This document shows positions 30,623 through 38,932 of a stretch of 42,214 bases of DNA, in pieces. The stretch lies in the IMG/VR virus record IMGVR_UViG_3300029990_000324, positions 1 through 42,214 of that record; one strand, given 5' to 3'. Each line of letters begins with the position of its first letter. Within the stretch, counting starts at the first letter, position 1. The position numbers and the translations under genes are program-made. The notes beneath the pieces are model-generated. The model was not told the DNA's origin and made no database searches. It was given only the letters and a program-made list of their open reading frames with translations. Source of the stretch: a virus.

Positions 30623-31905
30623 CAGAGACATGGCGTGACAAGCTGTTGCCGGCCTCGTTCCGGGGAATCAGCTTCCTGATTCCTCAGACGTCAGTGCCGG
30701 TGGGCATGAAGGGGCAGTTGCACGAGTTTCCGCAGCGGGACACCCCATTTTTTGAGCAACTGGGCAAACAATCCCAGGTGCACAAGATGACAGGGTGGGT
30801 CATCGGTGATGACTGTTTCGAGCGCCGAGACAAGTTGATTGAGGCGCTGAGTACACCAGAGGCCGGGGAGTTGGTGCACCCCTGGCTCGGTCGGATGCAG
30901 GTCAAGGCTGGTGAGTGCGAAATGTCTCACGACCTGATGGGCGGGGGCATGATCAGTTTTGATCTGACGTTCTATCCGGACGTCCCGCTCAAGACGCCGG
31001 CCGCCAAGGTCAACACCCAGGCACAGGTTGTGAACTCCTCCGAAAGCCTGTTGACCTCCTCGCTCAATCGCTATGAGTCGTCCATGGCCACGGTGAATCA
31101 GGCTCGGCTCGGCTTGCTGCAAATGCGCAATAGCATGTCGAATGTGTTCTCTGTGATCCAGCAGCAGTTCACACCGTTCACCAGCGTGTTCACCGACCTC
31201 ACGGGGTTCGCGCAGTCAATGATCAATTCGCCGGGCTCGCTGTCGTCGTTGTTCTCCAGCTACTTCAGCAGCTTTTCTGGCTTCAATTTCTTCAGTTCCA
31301 GTTCAGGCGGACGGTCCAGTTCAGGCAGTGGCTCGGATGCTGGATATCGGGGCGCGGTGGCGCAAGCCACGCAACAAACCGAAGCGGCAAGCAGTATCAA
31401 CACTGTTAGCTCGATTGGCGGGACTGATGCGGTCACTGCCTCGCAAGCGACCGCGAACCTGGTACAGGACTCGACGCTGGTCCAGATCGGTTTGATAGTC
31501 AGCGAAATGCCGGTGGCATCACAGCCGGAGTCTATTCAGTCGCCGCCGGCGGTAGACCAGCAGGCGCTTCAACCCATCGTCCGCCCGGATGTGCCGGTTG
31601 CTGATGACGTGATCGAGCTGCGTGACAATCTCAACGAGGTGATTCACGAAGCCTCGCTGAAGGCGGATCCCGAGCATTACCTGGTGCTGAACCACTTTCG
31701 CCAGACGGTGGTGAAGCACCTGACGGCCGTCGCTCAATCTGGGGTCAGGCTGGTGGATATCACGCCGCCTGAAACCTTGTCGGCGCTGGTGCTGGCCTAC
31801 CGCCGCTTTGGTGATGCGTCCCGTGCTCCCGAGCTTGTGCAGCGCAATCGCATCCACCATCCCGGGTTTGTGCCGGCGGTGCCCATAAAAATCGCCCAGA
31901 GGTAA
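30619..31905 (+). CDS. DNA circularisation/tail protein (Mu gpN family)
   Basis: The 428-residue protein begins with the DNA-circularisation N-terminal domain (WRDKLLPASFRGISFLIPQTSVPVGMKGQLHEFPQRDTPFFEQLGKQSQVHKMTGWVIGDD), shared by Mu gpN and SfV proteins; in Mu it is a tail/baseplate protein. The middle is Ser-rich (SSSSGGRSSSGSGSDAG). ATGA overlap with the tape-measure stop indicates coupling. Confidence 0.88.
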   Translation: MTETWRDKLLPASFRGISFLIPQTSVPVGMKGQLHEFPQRDTPFFEQLGKQSQVHKMTGWVIGDDCFERRDKLIEALSTPEAGELVHPWLGRMQVKAGECEMSHDLMGGGMISFDLTFYPDVPLKTPAAKVNTQAQVVNSSESLLTSSLNRYESSMATVNQARLGLLQMRNSMSNVFSVIQQQFTPFTSVFTDLTGFAQSMINSPGSLSSLFSSYFSSFSGFNFFSSSSGGRSSSGSGSDAGYRGAVAQATQQTEAASSINTVSSIGGTDAVTASQATANLVQDSTLVQIGLIVSEMPVASQPESIQSPPAVDQQALQPIVRPDVPVADDVIELRDNLNEVIHEASLKADPEHYLVLNHFRQTVVKHLTAVAQSGVRLVDITPPETLSALVLAYRRFGDASRAPELVQRNRIHHPGFVPAVPIKIAQR

Positions 31906-31907
31906 CC

Positions 31908-33023
31908 ATGTCTGATGATCAAAATGCGGTCAGCCTCACGGTTGATGGCCTGGATTACTTCGGCTGGAAATCGGTGGAAATCACCGCCGGGCTTGAGGAC
32001 CAAGCCCGTTCCTTCAACGTGTCGCTGACATGGACGTGGCCGGGGCAGATCCAGAACATTCCGATCAGGCAGGGCGACAAGTGCCAGGTGCGCATCGGCG
32101 ATGACCTGGTGCTGACCGCCTGGGTCTTCGCCACACCGGTCAGCTACGACGACAAACAGATTACCAAGTCGATTATAGGGCGCTCATTGACGGCGGACTT
32201 GGTGGACTGCTCGGCGGTGAACAAGCCTGGCCAGTGGAGCAATCAGGCGGTGCTCTCCATCGTCAAGGCGCTGGCCGAGCCCTACGGCGTGAAGGTCCAT
32301 AGCGAGATCCCTGAAGGCGGCAAGCTTTCTGACCACACCATCGAGCCCGGCGAAACGGCGTTCGCCTCCACGGATCGATTGCTGACGTTGTTCCGGGTGT
32401 TCTCTACCGACGACGCCCGTGGCGCTGCGGTGCTTGCCAGTCCCGGCAGTGGAGGCCGCACCTTCGACGCAATTGAGGTAGGTAAGAACGTCAAGACAGG
32501 GGATGCGCCGTTGGATTTCTCCGGGGTGTTTTCTGAGTACCAGGTGCTGGGCCAGAAGAGCGGTACGGACCTTGAGTTCGGTCCCGAGGCGGCGGAGGTT
32601 TCCGCCAAGGTTACCGACGATCGCACCACCCGGAGACGGGTTCTGATCATTCAAGAGACGGGTCAGGTGACCAACGAGCTGGCTCAGGCCCGGGCGAATT
32701 GGGAACGGAGCAGCCGCATGGGCAAAGCCATGACCGTTACCTACACCGTGCAGGGATGGCGCCAGTCCAACGGTCAGCTGTGGCGGCACAACATGATCAC
32801 GCGGGTGATCGATCCGATCATCGGCATGGATCGGGACATGTTGATCTCGCGCATTACTTACACCCTGAGTGAACAGGGGATGGTCACGAAACTGGAGGTG
32901 GGGCCGCCTGAAAGTTTTGAGCCCGAGCCGAAGGATCCGCACAGCAAACGGAAAGTGAAGAAGGGTGGCAAAGGCGACAACTTTGAATACCTCCTACCCG
33001 CTGACTACGAGCCAAAAAAATGA
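31908..33023 (+). CDS. Baseplate hub protein (Mu gp44/gpP, gpD-like)
   Basis: The 371-residue protein matches the Mu gpP/P2 gpD hub family: VSLTVDGLDYFGWKSVEITAGLEDQARSFNVSLTW, DKCQVRIGDDLVLTAWV, SIIGRSLTADLVDCSAV, and a C-terminal basic tail SKRKVKKGGKG. It forms the trimeric hub around the tail tip. It overlaps the spike gene by 4 nt. Confidence 0.9.
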   Translation: MSDDQNAVSLTVDGLDYFGWKSVEITAGLEDQARSFNVSLTWTWPGQIQNIPIRQGDKCQVRIGDDLVLTAWVFATPVSYDDKQITKSIIGRSLTADLVDCSAVNKPGQWSNQAVLSIVKALAEPYGVKVHSEIPEGGKLSDHTIEPGETAFASTDRLLTLFRVFSTDDARGAAVLASPGSGGRTFDAIEVGKNVKTGDAPLDFSGVFSEYQVLGQKSGTDLEFGPEAAEVSAKVTDDRTTRRRVLIIQETGQVTNELAQARANWERSSRMGKAMTVTYTVQGWRQSNGQLWRHNMITRVIDPIIGMDRDMLISRITYTLSEQGMVTKLEVGPPESFEPEPKDPHSKRKVKKGGKGDNFEYLLPADYEPKK

Positions 33024-33526
33024 ACCTAAAAAATATGTTGGCACGCGGCACGGTGGTTATTGTCGACGCCGCCAAAAAGCTTCAGGGCCTACAGGTGCGA
33101 CTCACGGCGGGAGAGATCAAGGACGGAGCAGAACACTTCGAGCCCTACGGTTTTACCAGCAACCCTTTGGCCGGGGCCGAGGTGCTGACGGCGTTCATCG
33201 GTGGAGACCGCTCCCATGCCGTGGTGCTGGTGGCCACTGATCGCCGGTACCGCATTCAATCAATGGCACCAGGTGAGGTGGCCATCTACACCGACGAGGG
33301 TGACAGGATCCACTTCAAGCGCGGCCGGATAATCGATATCGAAACCCAGACGCTGAATATCAAAGCGACGAATTCCGTCAACTTCGACACCCCGATCATC
33401 ACCCAGACAGGGCAGGTCGTGTCGCAGGGTGATCAGGTGGCCGGGGGTGTCAGCCAAATCGAACACCTACACGGCGGCGTGCTGGTCGGCAGCGACCAAA
33501 GTGGGCCGCCCATTCCGGAGGCGTGA
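33020..33526 (+). CDS. Baseplate assembly protein V / spike (Mu gp45 family)
   Basis: The 168-residue protein has the gp45 OB-fold region (ARGTVVIVDAAKKLQGLQVRLTAGEIKDGAEHFEPYGFTSNPLAGAEVL) followed by beta-helix-like repeats (IETQTLNIKATNSVNFDTPIITQTGQVV) and a C-terminal His-containing tip (IEHLHGGVLVGSDQSGPPIPEA). In Mu this trimer is the membrane-piercing spike. Confidence 0.9.
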   Translation: MNLKNMLARGTVVIVDAAKKLQGLQVRLTAGEIKDGAEHFEPYGFTSNPLAGAEVLTAFIGGDRSHAVVLVATDRRYRIQSMAPGEVAIYTDEGDRIHFKRGRIIDIETQTLNIKATNSVNFDTPIITQTGQVVSQGDQVAGGVSQIEHLHGGVLVGSDQSGPPIPEA

Positions 33527-33924
33527 TGATTATTCCCAGCTCGGTAGAGGCAAGCCTGATTCGCGCCGTGACCATCAGCCTGTACACCTGGCGCCGTGCC
33601 GAAACCGATGATCCTGTCGATGACGAAGAGCGCTTTGGATGGTGGGGCGACAGTTACCCGGCCATCGCCGATGACCGTATCGGCTCGCGCCTTTGGTTGT
33701 TACGGCGCGTAAAGCTGACCCCGCAAACCCAGCGTGACGCGGAGGTGTACGCGCGTGAGGCGCTGCAATGGCTGCTGGATGACGGTGAAGTCACCGCTAT
33801 CGAAATCGCCAGCGAGAAAGTCGATGTCAATCGTTTAAACCTGATACCGACCTTGACCATCGCCAGCGGCGCACAGCTTGAAATCAAACAACCTTCTTCA
33901 TGGCAGGTGATCTATGCCGTTTGA
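33526..33924 (+). CDS. Baseplate protein gp46 (lysozyme-like wedge, Mu gp46 family)
   Basis: The 132-residue protein has RAVTISLYTWRRAETDDPVDDEERFGWWGDSYP and GSRLWLLRRVKLTPQTQRDAEVYAREALQWLLDDG, typical of the GP46 family of baseplate proteins (the counterpart of P2 gpW). GGAGG lies 5 nt before the ATG; a GTG one codon earlier overlaps the upstream stop. It overlaps the gpJ-like gene by 11 nt. Confidence 0.87.
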   Translation: MIIPSSVEASLIRAVTISLYTWRRAETDDPVDDEERFGWWGDSYPAIADDRIGSRLWLLRRVKLTPQTQRDAEVYAREALQWLLDDGEVTAIEIASEKVDVNRLNLIPTLTIASGAQLEIKQPSSWQVIYAV

Positions 33925-34957
33925 AACACCTTCGTTACCTGTCCTGATTAGTCGCACCCAGGCCGACTTGGCCGGCGATTCGCTGCGTCGATCTGATGCA
34001 CAGATCTTGTCGAGAACGCTGGGCGGCACGGCCTACGGCTTATACGGATACCTCGATTGGATCGTTGATCAAATCCTGCCCGACCGGGCGGACGAGGAAA
34101 CCTTGGAGCGGATCGCGCTGCTGCGCTTGAATCAGCCTCGCAATCCTGCGCAACCAGCCACCGGCCCGGTCAGCTTCAGCGCCGCCGTGGGTGCCGTGCT
34201 TGACGTCGACGTGGTGCTACAAGCTGGCGATGGGCGCAGCTATAAAGTGAAGGCCAGCGTCACTACGGTGGCGGGCCTCAACACTACAACCATCGAAGCC
34301 GTCGACGCCGGGACGCTTGGCAACGCTGATGCAGGTCTGACCTTGACCCTGGTCCAGCCAGTCGAAGGTGTCATCAACTCCTTCACCGTGCTGGCCCCGG
34401 GATTGACGGGCGGCATTGCGAAGGAAAGTGTCGAGTCGTTGCGAGCGAGGGTGGTTCGCTCATATCGAATTATTCCTCAGGGCGGATCGCCAGATGACTA
34501 CGAGACCTGGGCGTTAGAAGTCCCGGGGGTGACGCGTGCTTGGTGCCGTGGCAATTACATGGGGCCAGGTACTGTGGCTGTGTTCGTGATGCGAGACAAC
34601 GATCCAGACCCTCTACCCAACCCGGCGCAGTTGGCCGAGGTTGAAGCTTACATCGAGGCGCCATTCAGGCGGCCCGTAACGGCAGAGTTATACGTACTGG
34701 CACCGCTCAAGGTGCCGGTGCATTACACCATCCACGCTGTGCCGGATACCTCTGCCGTGCGCAGCGCAATCACGGCGCAGCTTCAGGATCTGCATAGCCG
34801 CGAGGCGGGTCTGGGCGACAAACTGTTGATCTCTCATATCCGCGAGGCGGTCAGCGGTTCGCCGGGGGAAACCGATCACCAACTGATTGCGCCGGTGGCT
34901 GACGTGGTAGCCGCCACCAACCAGCTGTTGACGTTCGGGGGTATCACATGGCTGTAG
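33914..34957 (+). CDS. Baseplate J-like protein (Mu gp47)
   Basis: The 347-residue wedge protein shows the baseplate J pattern: LSRTLGGTAYGLYGYLDWIVDQILPDRADEETLERIA, a Ig-like middle with ATGPVSFSAAVGAVLDVDVVLQAGDGRSYKV, and GGIAKESVESLRARVVRSYRIIPQGGSPDDYETWALEVPGVTRAWC. Length and order are those of Mu/SfV tails. Confidence 0.92.
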   Translation: MPFETPSLPVLISRTQADLAGDSLRRSDAQILSRTLGGTAYGLYGYLDWIVDQILPDRADEETLERIALLRLNQPRNPAQPATGPVSFSAAVGAVLDVDVVLQAGDGRSYKVKASVTTVAGLNTTTIEAVDAGTLGNADAGLTLTLVQPVEGVINSFTVLAPGLTGGIAKESVESLRARVVRSYRIIPQGGSPDDYETWALEVPGVTRAWCRGNYMGPGTVAVFVMRDNDPDPLPNPAQLAEVEAYIEAPFRRPVTAELYVLAPLKVPVHYTIHAVPDTSAVRSAITAQLQDLHSREAGLGDKLLISHIREAVSGSPGETDHQLIAPVADVVAATNQLLTFGGITWL

Positions 34958-35547
34958 CTCGCACACCTGAGCAGTACCGGCAGCAGCTCCGTGGGCTTCT
35001 GCCGGCTGGCCCGGCTTGGGATCCGGATCTAGTCCCCGAGATTGATCTGGTCCTGACTGGTGTCGCTGTCGAGTTTTCGCGGCTCGATGCCCGCGCCGTG
35101 GATCTGCTGAATGAGATGGACCCTTCGGGCGTAAGCGAGTTGGTGGCCGACTGGGAGTCCGTTATGGGGTTGCCAGATGCTTGTCTTGGACCCAACCCAG
35201 CATTTGAAGACCGGCGCCTTTCGGTCCGTCGCAGGCTCGTGGAAGTGGGAGGCCAGAGCCCGGCCTACTTCCTTGAGATAGCAGTCAGTCAGGGTTATCC
35301 GACCCCAACCATTACCGAACACCGAGCGCCCCGTATGGGGCGTTCTCGGTTCGGGGCGGCGCATTTCGGCACCTGGAGCGCGCAGTTCATGTGGACGCTG
35401 AATACCGGAAGCCGCCATCGGCAGGGCCGGTGCTTTGGGGTCAGCTACTGGGGCGAGCGCTTCGGCGCAAACCCGGGGAATGCGCTGGAGTGCTTGATCC
35501 ACCGTCCGGCGCCGGCACACACCGTTGTGCACATCAATTATGACTAA
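34948..35547 (+). CDS. Baseplate protein gp48 (DUF2313, YmfQ-like)
   Basis: The 199-residue protein has YRQQLRGLLPAGPAWDPDLVPEIDLVLTGVAVEFSRLDARAVDLLNEMDPSGVSELVADWESVMGLPDACLG, characteristic of DUF2313. It connects baseplate and fibres in the Mu family. It overlaps the gpJ-like gene by 10 nt and is followed by the fibre gene after 11 nt. Confidence 0.9.
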   Translation: MAVARTPEQYRQQLRGLLPAGPAWDPDLVPEIDLVLTGVAVEFSRLDARAVDLLNEMDPSGVSELVADWESVMGLPDACLGPNPAFEDRRLSVRRRLVEVGGQSPAYFLEIAVSQGYPTPTITEHRAPRMGRSRFGAAHFGTWSAQFMWTLNTGSRHRQGRCFGVSYWGERFGANPGNALECLIHRPAPAHTVVHINYD

Positions 35548-35558
35548 GGGGTAAGAAC

Positions 35559-36761
35559 GTGGATTTTCCTAAAAGTGTGCCCAGTGTTGGGCTGGTCGAC
35601 GGCAAGTTTGCAGATGAAAACCCTCTTCTGGGAACGCCGGGTTCTTTGATCCCCGCGCAGTGGGGGAATGCCGTCACGAACGAGATGCTGGCCGTGATAG
35701 GGGCGGCCGGGCTCGATCCTGATGAGGATGACAACACCCAGTTGTTACAGGCCATCAGCGAGTTGCTTTCCACTGCGACGCCCGAGGCGACGGATACCGT
35801 CCTTGGCCTGGTGAAGCAAGCGAGCAAGCAAGAAGCAGAGGACGGGATAGACGACAAAAAATCTATGTCGGCGCTACGTGTGCATCAGGCGATTGCGAAG
35901 AAAACGGCGACCGTGGTGATTTCTACTGCAGCCTCTAAAGTGCTGGTCGCTAATGATCTTGGATTGGTATTGGTGGATAGCACCGCCGCTGCTACGAACA
36001 TCACGCTTCCCGCGTCGAATGCCGCGCTTGGTATTCGTGACGTAATTGTTCGCCGCATCGATAACGGCGGTAACCGCTTAACCGTCACGGCGGCGGGGGC
36101 CGACAAGATCAAGTTTCACACCCACCTGAGGGCTGCGGGTTATGCGTTTTTTGTGCTGATGGGTGCCGGCGATTGGTGGCATTTGCGCAGTGATGGCGCC
36201 GGCAGTTGGTGGCCTATTGGCCGTTACGACAGCACTCCGTTGGGCCGACCAGTTCCTGAGACAACTACTGCGATATCGCCAGGCGGTTGGGGTCTCTATC
36301 ACGGTTTGATCTACAACCGTGCGGATTGGCCGTGGGTGTGGGACCACGCGCAAGCCTCGGGAATGCTGACCACCGAGGCGGCGCGAGTAGGCAAAGAGGG
36401 GTGTTGGACTGAGGGCGATGGTGTGAACACCTTCCGCAGTCCTGAAGGCCGCGCCGAGTTTATCCGCCTGCTTGATGAGTCCCGCGGGATTGATGTCGGG
36501 CGTACGGCGGGCAGTTCGCAAGGGGATGCCATTCGTAACATCACCGGTGCGGCGTCCTCGGTGTACCGGGCCGGCAGCCTGGTGGTATCCGGCGCGATGA
36601 CCATGACGGTCTACGGTTCCTCACCGGCCAAGATTGGTGTGGTCGGTGCTGATCCAGGGGATAACTCCACGATCAGTTTTAACGCATCGCTCGTCGTGCC
36701 GACCGCCAGTGAAAACCGTCCCCGCAACATCGCCAATCCCGGCCGCATCAAACTGATCTGA
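35559..36761 (+). CDS. Tail fibre protein
   Basis: The 400-residue fibre starts (GTG) with the baseplate-attachment motif DFPKSVPSVGLVDGKFADENPLLGTPGSLIPAQWGNAVTNEML common to Pseudomonas phage fibres, has a beta-rich middle, and ends with the receptor-tip module ENRPRNIANPGRIKLI, similar to collar-type fibre tips. It should determine host range by binding lipopolysaccharide or another surface structure. The C-terminal part is the most likely region to vary between strains. Confidence 0.88.
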   Translation: MDFPKSVPSVGLVDGKFADENPLLGTPGSLIPAQWGNAVTNEMLAVIGAAGLDPDEDDNTQLLQAISELLSTATPEATDTVLGLVKQASKQEAEDGIDDKKSMSALRVHQAIAKKTATVVISTAASKVLVANDLGLVLVDSTAAATNITLPASNAALGIRDVIVRRIDNGGNRLTVTAAGADKIKFHTHLRAAGYAFFVLMGAGDWWHLRSDGAGSWWPIGRYDSTPLGRPVPETTTAISPGGWGLYHGLIYNRADWPWVWDHAQASGMLTTEAARVGKEGCWTEGDGVNTFRSPEGRAEFIRLLDESRGIDVGRTAGSSQGDAIRNITGAASSVYRAGSLVVSGAMTMTVYGSSPAKIGVVGADPGDNSTISFNASLVVPTASENRPRNIANPGRIKLI

Positions 36762-36768
36762 GGTGTCT

Positions 36769-37317
36769 ATGAGTGTGATTTACATAATTGGCCTGGGTGG
36801 CGAGCTGTTCGGTCCTGTCGAGCTACCGGTGGTACCCGGTATCGGCGTGCAGAAACCAGGCGACGCCCTCGAACTGCCGCAAGAGCTGAGCGCTCCGGCA
36901 GATGGTTGTGTATGGGCGCTGGTGGAAGAAGAGGTTGTTCAGCTTCCGGACCATCGCGGCACGGTCTACAGCATCATCGATGGCTCGCCGCAACAGCATT
37001 TCGATCTGGGTAACCTTCCTGCAGGCTTCACGACCCATGAGAGACCCGGCCTCTTTTACGTTTGGGGCGGGGATGGGTGGGTGCTGGACGAGTCTGCTCA
37101 GTTGGAAGCAACGAAGGCCGCTGAGCGGGGATGGCGTAATGCCCGGATCTGGGCCACTGACTTTCTCGTGTTTCCCGATTATCCAATCAGCGCAGAGCAG
37201 CGAATTGAACTGTACGCCTATCGCCAAGCGTTACGAGATTGGCCGGCGGCCGGCGAGTTTCCCGGTCAGCAGAACCGACCAGTGCCTCCTGATTGGATTG
37301 CCCAACTGCCCGAGTAA
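36769..37317 (+). CDS. Tail fibre assembly chaperone
   Basis: The 182-residue protein follows the fibre gene and fits phage fibre assembly proteins, with the short C-terminal signature YRQALRDWPAAGEFPGQQNRPVPPDWIAQLPE (compare the 'YRQALRD(I/W)...NP..V.WP..P' pattern). It is needed for fibre trimerisation. GAGG stands 5 nt before the ATG at 36769, so I prefer it to the GTG two codons upstream. Confidence 0.82.
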   Translation: MSVIYIIGLGGELFGPVELPVVPGIGVQKPGDALELPQELSAPADGCVWALVEEEVVQLPDHRGTVYSIIDGSPQQHFDLGNLPAGFTTHERPGLFYVWGGDGWVLDESAQLEATKAAERGWRNARIWATDFLVFPDYPISAEQRIELYAYRQALRDWPAAGEFPGQQNRPVPPDWIAQLPE

Positions 37318-37324
37318 AGCCCCG

Positions 37325-37344
37325 CCCCGTCGGGGTATTTTTTT
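37325..37344 (+). terminator. Short terminator-like hairpin after fibre genes
   Basis: CCCC-GTC-GGGG is followed by TATTTTTTT. The stem is short but GC-only with a clear T-run. It lies between the fibre assembly and hydrolase genes. Confidence 0.55.
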
Positions 37345-37359
37345 GCCTGGAGATTAGTG

Positions 37360-37785
37360 ATGAGTGTGACCGACAAAGACCGCGACATCCTCGCTCGCAC
37401 GCTGTGGGGTGAGGCTCGCGGTGAATCCCTGGCCGGCCAGATCGCCGTGGCCTGGACCATTCGCAACCGCGTGAACGACGGCAAGGACAGGTCGTGGTGG
37501 GGGGAGGGGTACGCTGGTGTGTGCCAGAAACCCTACCAGTTCAGCTGCTGGAACAAGAACGATCCCAACTTCGCGTACTTGAGTGGAGCGGAGCCAATCC
37601 CGTTTCGTGAGTTTGCTCAAGCGCAGATCGCTGCTGACCAGGTGATGACCGGCAAAGTGCCAGATCCTACCGGCGGTGCCACGCACTATTACGCGACGAC
37701 TATGCCGAGGCCGCCTGTCTGGGTAAAAGGGGCCAAGCAAACGCTGCTGTTGGGTCGTCACATCTTCTTCAAGGATGTGCCGTGA
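37360..37785 (+). CDS. Cell-wall hydrolase (SleB/CwlJ-like endolysin)
   Basis: The 141-residue enzyme degrades peptidoglycan at lysis. It has the Hydrolase_2 pattern: DILARTLWGEARGESLAGQIAVAWTIRNRV with the catalytic Glu, YQFSCWNKNDPN, and ATHYYATTMPRPPVWVKGA near the end. No signal peptide is visible, so it needs the holin. The start at 37360 has GGAG at 7 nt. It overlaps the Rz gene by 4 nt. Confidence 0.92.
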   Translation: MSVTDKDRDILARTLWGEARGESLAGQIAVAWTIRNRVNDGKDRSWWGEGYAGVCQKPYQFSCWNKNDPNFAYLSGAEPIPFREFAQAQIAADQVMTGKVPDPTGGATHYYATTMPRPPVWVKGAKQTLLLGRHIFFKDVP

Positions 37786-38297
37786 GCCCGGCCGCGCTGA
37801 AGCTGGCAGTGGCCGCTGGGCTGACGCTCCTGCTGATTACTGCCGGCGGCGTGTGGAAGGTGCAGGACTGGCGCTATGGCAAGCAACTTGCCGAACAGTC
37901 TGGGTTGCACAAGGGCGATCTCGCTGCCATCAGCAACGCGGCGGCCGCCCAGGTGCGCAGCGACCAGGATAAGCGTCTAGCACTCGAGCAACGCCTGTCG
38001 ACCAGCGAGCAATCCCACTATAAGGAACTGAGCGATGCTCAAACCAATCAAGCTCGCCTGCGCGATCGCCTTGCCACTGCTGATTTGCGGTTGTCAGTTC
38101 TTCTCGACGCCGCGGATTCAGCCGGTGGCTGCTCGGTGCCAGCCAGTACCGCCGGCGGCGGCGTGGTTCATGGAGGAGCGCGCGCCAGACTTGACCCAGC
38201 GCATGCTCAACGAATTGTCGCCATCACCGGAGACGGCGACCAAGGACTGATCGCGCTGGCGGCGTGCCAAGCGTATGTCAGGGCGATCGCGCACTGA
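37782..38297 (+). CDS. Rz-like inner-membrane spanin
   Basis: The 171-residue protein is anchored by an N-terminal helix (LAVAAGLTLLLITAGGVW, about 7-24) and has a periplasmic coiled-coil (QVRSDQDKRLALEQRLSTSEQSHYKELSDAQTNQARLRDRLATADLRLSVLL), typical of Rz. With Rz1 it fuses inner and outer membranes at the end of lysis. The GTG start overlaps the hydrolase stop as GTGA. Its 3' end is homologous to the broken copy at 41428-41550. Confidence 0.88.
   Translation: MSPAALKLAVAAGLTLLLITAGGVWKVQDWRYGKQLAEQSGLHKGDLAAISNAAAAQVRSDQDKRLALEQRLSTSEQSHYKELSDAQTNQARLRDRLATADLRLSVLLDAADSAGGCSVPASTAGGGVVHGGARARLDPAHAQRIVAITGDGDQGLIALAACQAYVRAIAH
38035..38250 (+). CDS. Rz1-like outer-membrane spanin lipoprotein, nested in Rz
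   Basis: In another frame inside the Rz gene, a 71-residue protein has a signal peptide and lipobox (LLICGC, acylated Cys20), followed by a Pro-rich segment (PRIQPVAARCQPVPPAAA) as in Rz1 proteins. Complete nesting of Rz1 in Rz is the lambda arrangement. Confidence 0.87.
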   Translation: MLKPIKLACAIALPLLICGCQFFSTPRIQPVAARCQPVPPAAAWFMEERAPDLTQRMLNELSPSPETATKD

Positions 38298-38316
38298 CAT
38301 ACGTCAATCGCCCTGA

Positions 38317-38607
38317 TCAGAAATCAGGCAAGTTGCCCAGGTTGTCCCGCTTAGTGCTGTTTCGGTCTGTTGAAAGGTAAATCTCTTCCACCACGTGCAC
38401 GTCTGCACCGCGAGAAAACTTCCCTTCCTTGTTCTCAACCCAGGTTGCAAATGTGGCTTTTTCCATGCGAATCAAATCCGCCACGAAAGCCCTTGGCACC
38501 GTGCGTTTTGTACCGAAGGCCTTTGGGAGATCCTCGCTTACCTGGACATAGTTGATATGTTTACGATCGGTGTCGTATCGAACGGCTGTGATGCAAAAGT
38601 CAGTCAT
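38317..38607 (-). CDS. DUF3892-family accessory protein
   Basis: The 96-residue protein matches DUF3892: TDFCITAVRYDTDRKHINYVQV at the start, FATWVENKEGKFSRGADVHVVEEIYLSTD, and the typical end DRNSTKRDNLGNLPDF. The function is unknown. It is transcribed against the late operon, next to attR, a usual place for genes expressed in the lysogen. The start at 38607 is set by AAGGA at 6 nt; an ATG two codons earlier abuts that site. Confidence 0.82.
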   Translation of the reverse strand: MTDFCITAVRYDTDRKHINYVQVSEDLPKAFGTKRTVPRAFVADLIRMEKATFATWVENKEGKFSRGADVHVVEEIYLSTDRNSTKRDNLGNLPDF

Positions 38608-38830
38608 GGTCATTCCTTGATGTCATGGCGAAGCGCCTCCATTGAGGTGGGGAGCCGACTGAGGTTTTGCAAGTGACTGCTCAGGAAATAGCAGGAAGCG
38701 AGGCGTGCTCGGAGAGTGGGGGGAATGACGAATTGCTGTGCGGAAAAATCCGTGGGGCAAAAATGGGGCAAACCGTACGCCAATCAATGCCATTTAATGC
38801 CAAATGAACAAAAACACCGAGGTGTCAATT
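38608..38830. other. Gene-free stretch between DUF3892 gene and attR
   Basis: No convincing gene is seen. It must hold the DUF3892 promoter, and it includes the 18-bp repeat at 38752-38769 that matches the left end. A stretch of AT-rich sequence with repeated CAATGCCATTTAATGCCAAATG (about 38787-38808) could be an accessory binding site. Confidence 0.4.
38752..38769. repeat. 18-bp direct repeat near attR, possible integrase arm site
   Basis: It is identical to 2589-2606 and in the same orientation, 122 bp from the attR core. See the left copy for interpretation. Confidence 0.5.
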
Positions 38831-38873
38831 AAGCCCTACAGCCCTTTATTTACAGGGCTGTAGGGCTTTTTAG
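38831..38873 (+). terminator. Strong terminator just inside attR
   Basis: A perfect 15-bp stem (AAGCCCTACAGCCCT with its complement at 38854-38868) has an 8-nt loop and is followed by TTTT. It would stop phage late transcription before it enters host DNA. Confidence 0.88.
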
Positions 38874-38875
38874 CG

Positions 38876-38932
38876 TTAGTACTCCAACACAATTGGCGTG
38901 TGGGAAGACAGATCGGAGATGGCTTTATTCAT
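38876..38932 (-). pseudogene. mutS': Displaced native mutS 5' end (18 codons)
   Basis: The minus strand reads [18 protein letters not shown] and stops. The first 13 residues equal MutS, encoded with GC-ending Pseudomonas-style codons (GCC, ATC, TCC, CTG). After the att core the frame enters phage DNA. This is the original mutS start, cut off by integration together with its promoter region to the right. The peptide is presumably without function. Confidence 0.85.
38892..38902. other. attR core candidate (ATTGGCGTGTG)
   Basis: This is the exact copy of the left core at 2519-2529. Phage DNA lies on its left, and bacterial mutS start and upstream DNA on its right. Confidence 0.7.

Noticed and set aside
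26231-34957. Transposable Mu-like phage
   Set aside because: Only the tail module is Mu-like; there is no transposase, and the element has a tyrosine integrase and site-specific ends.
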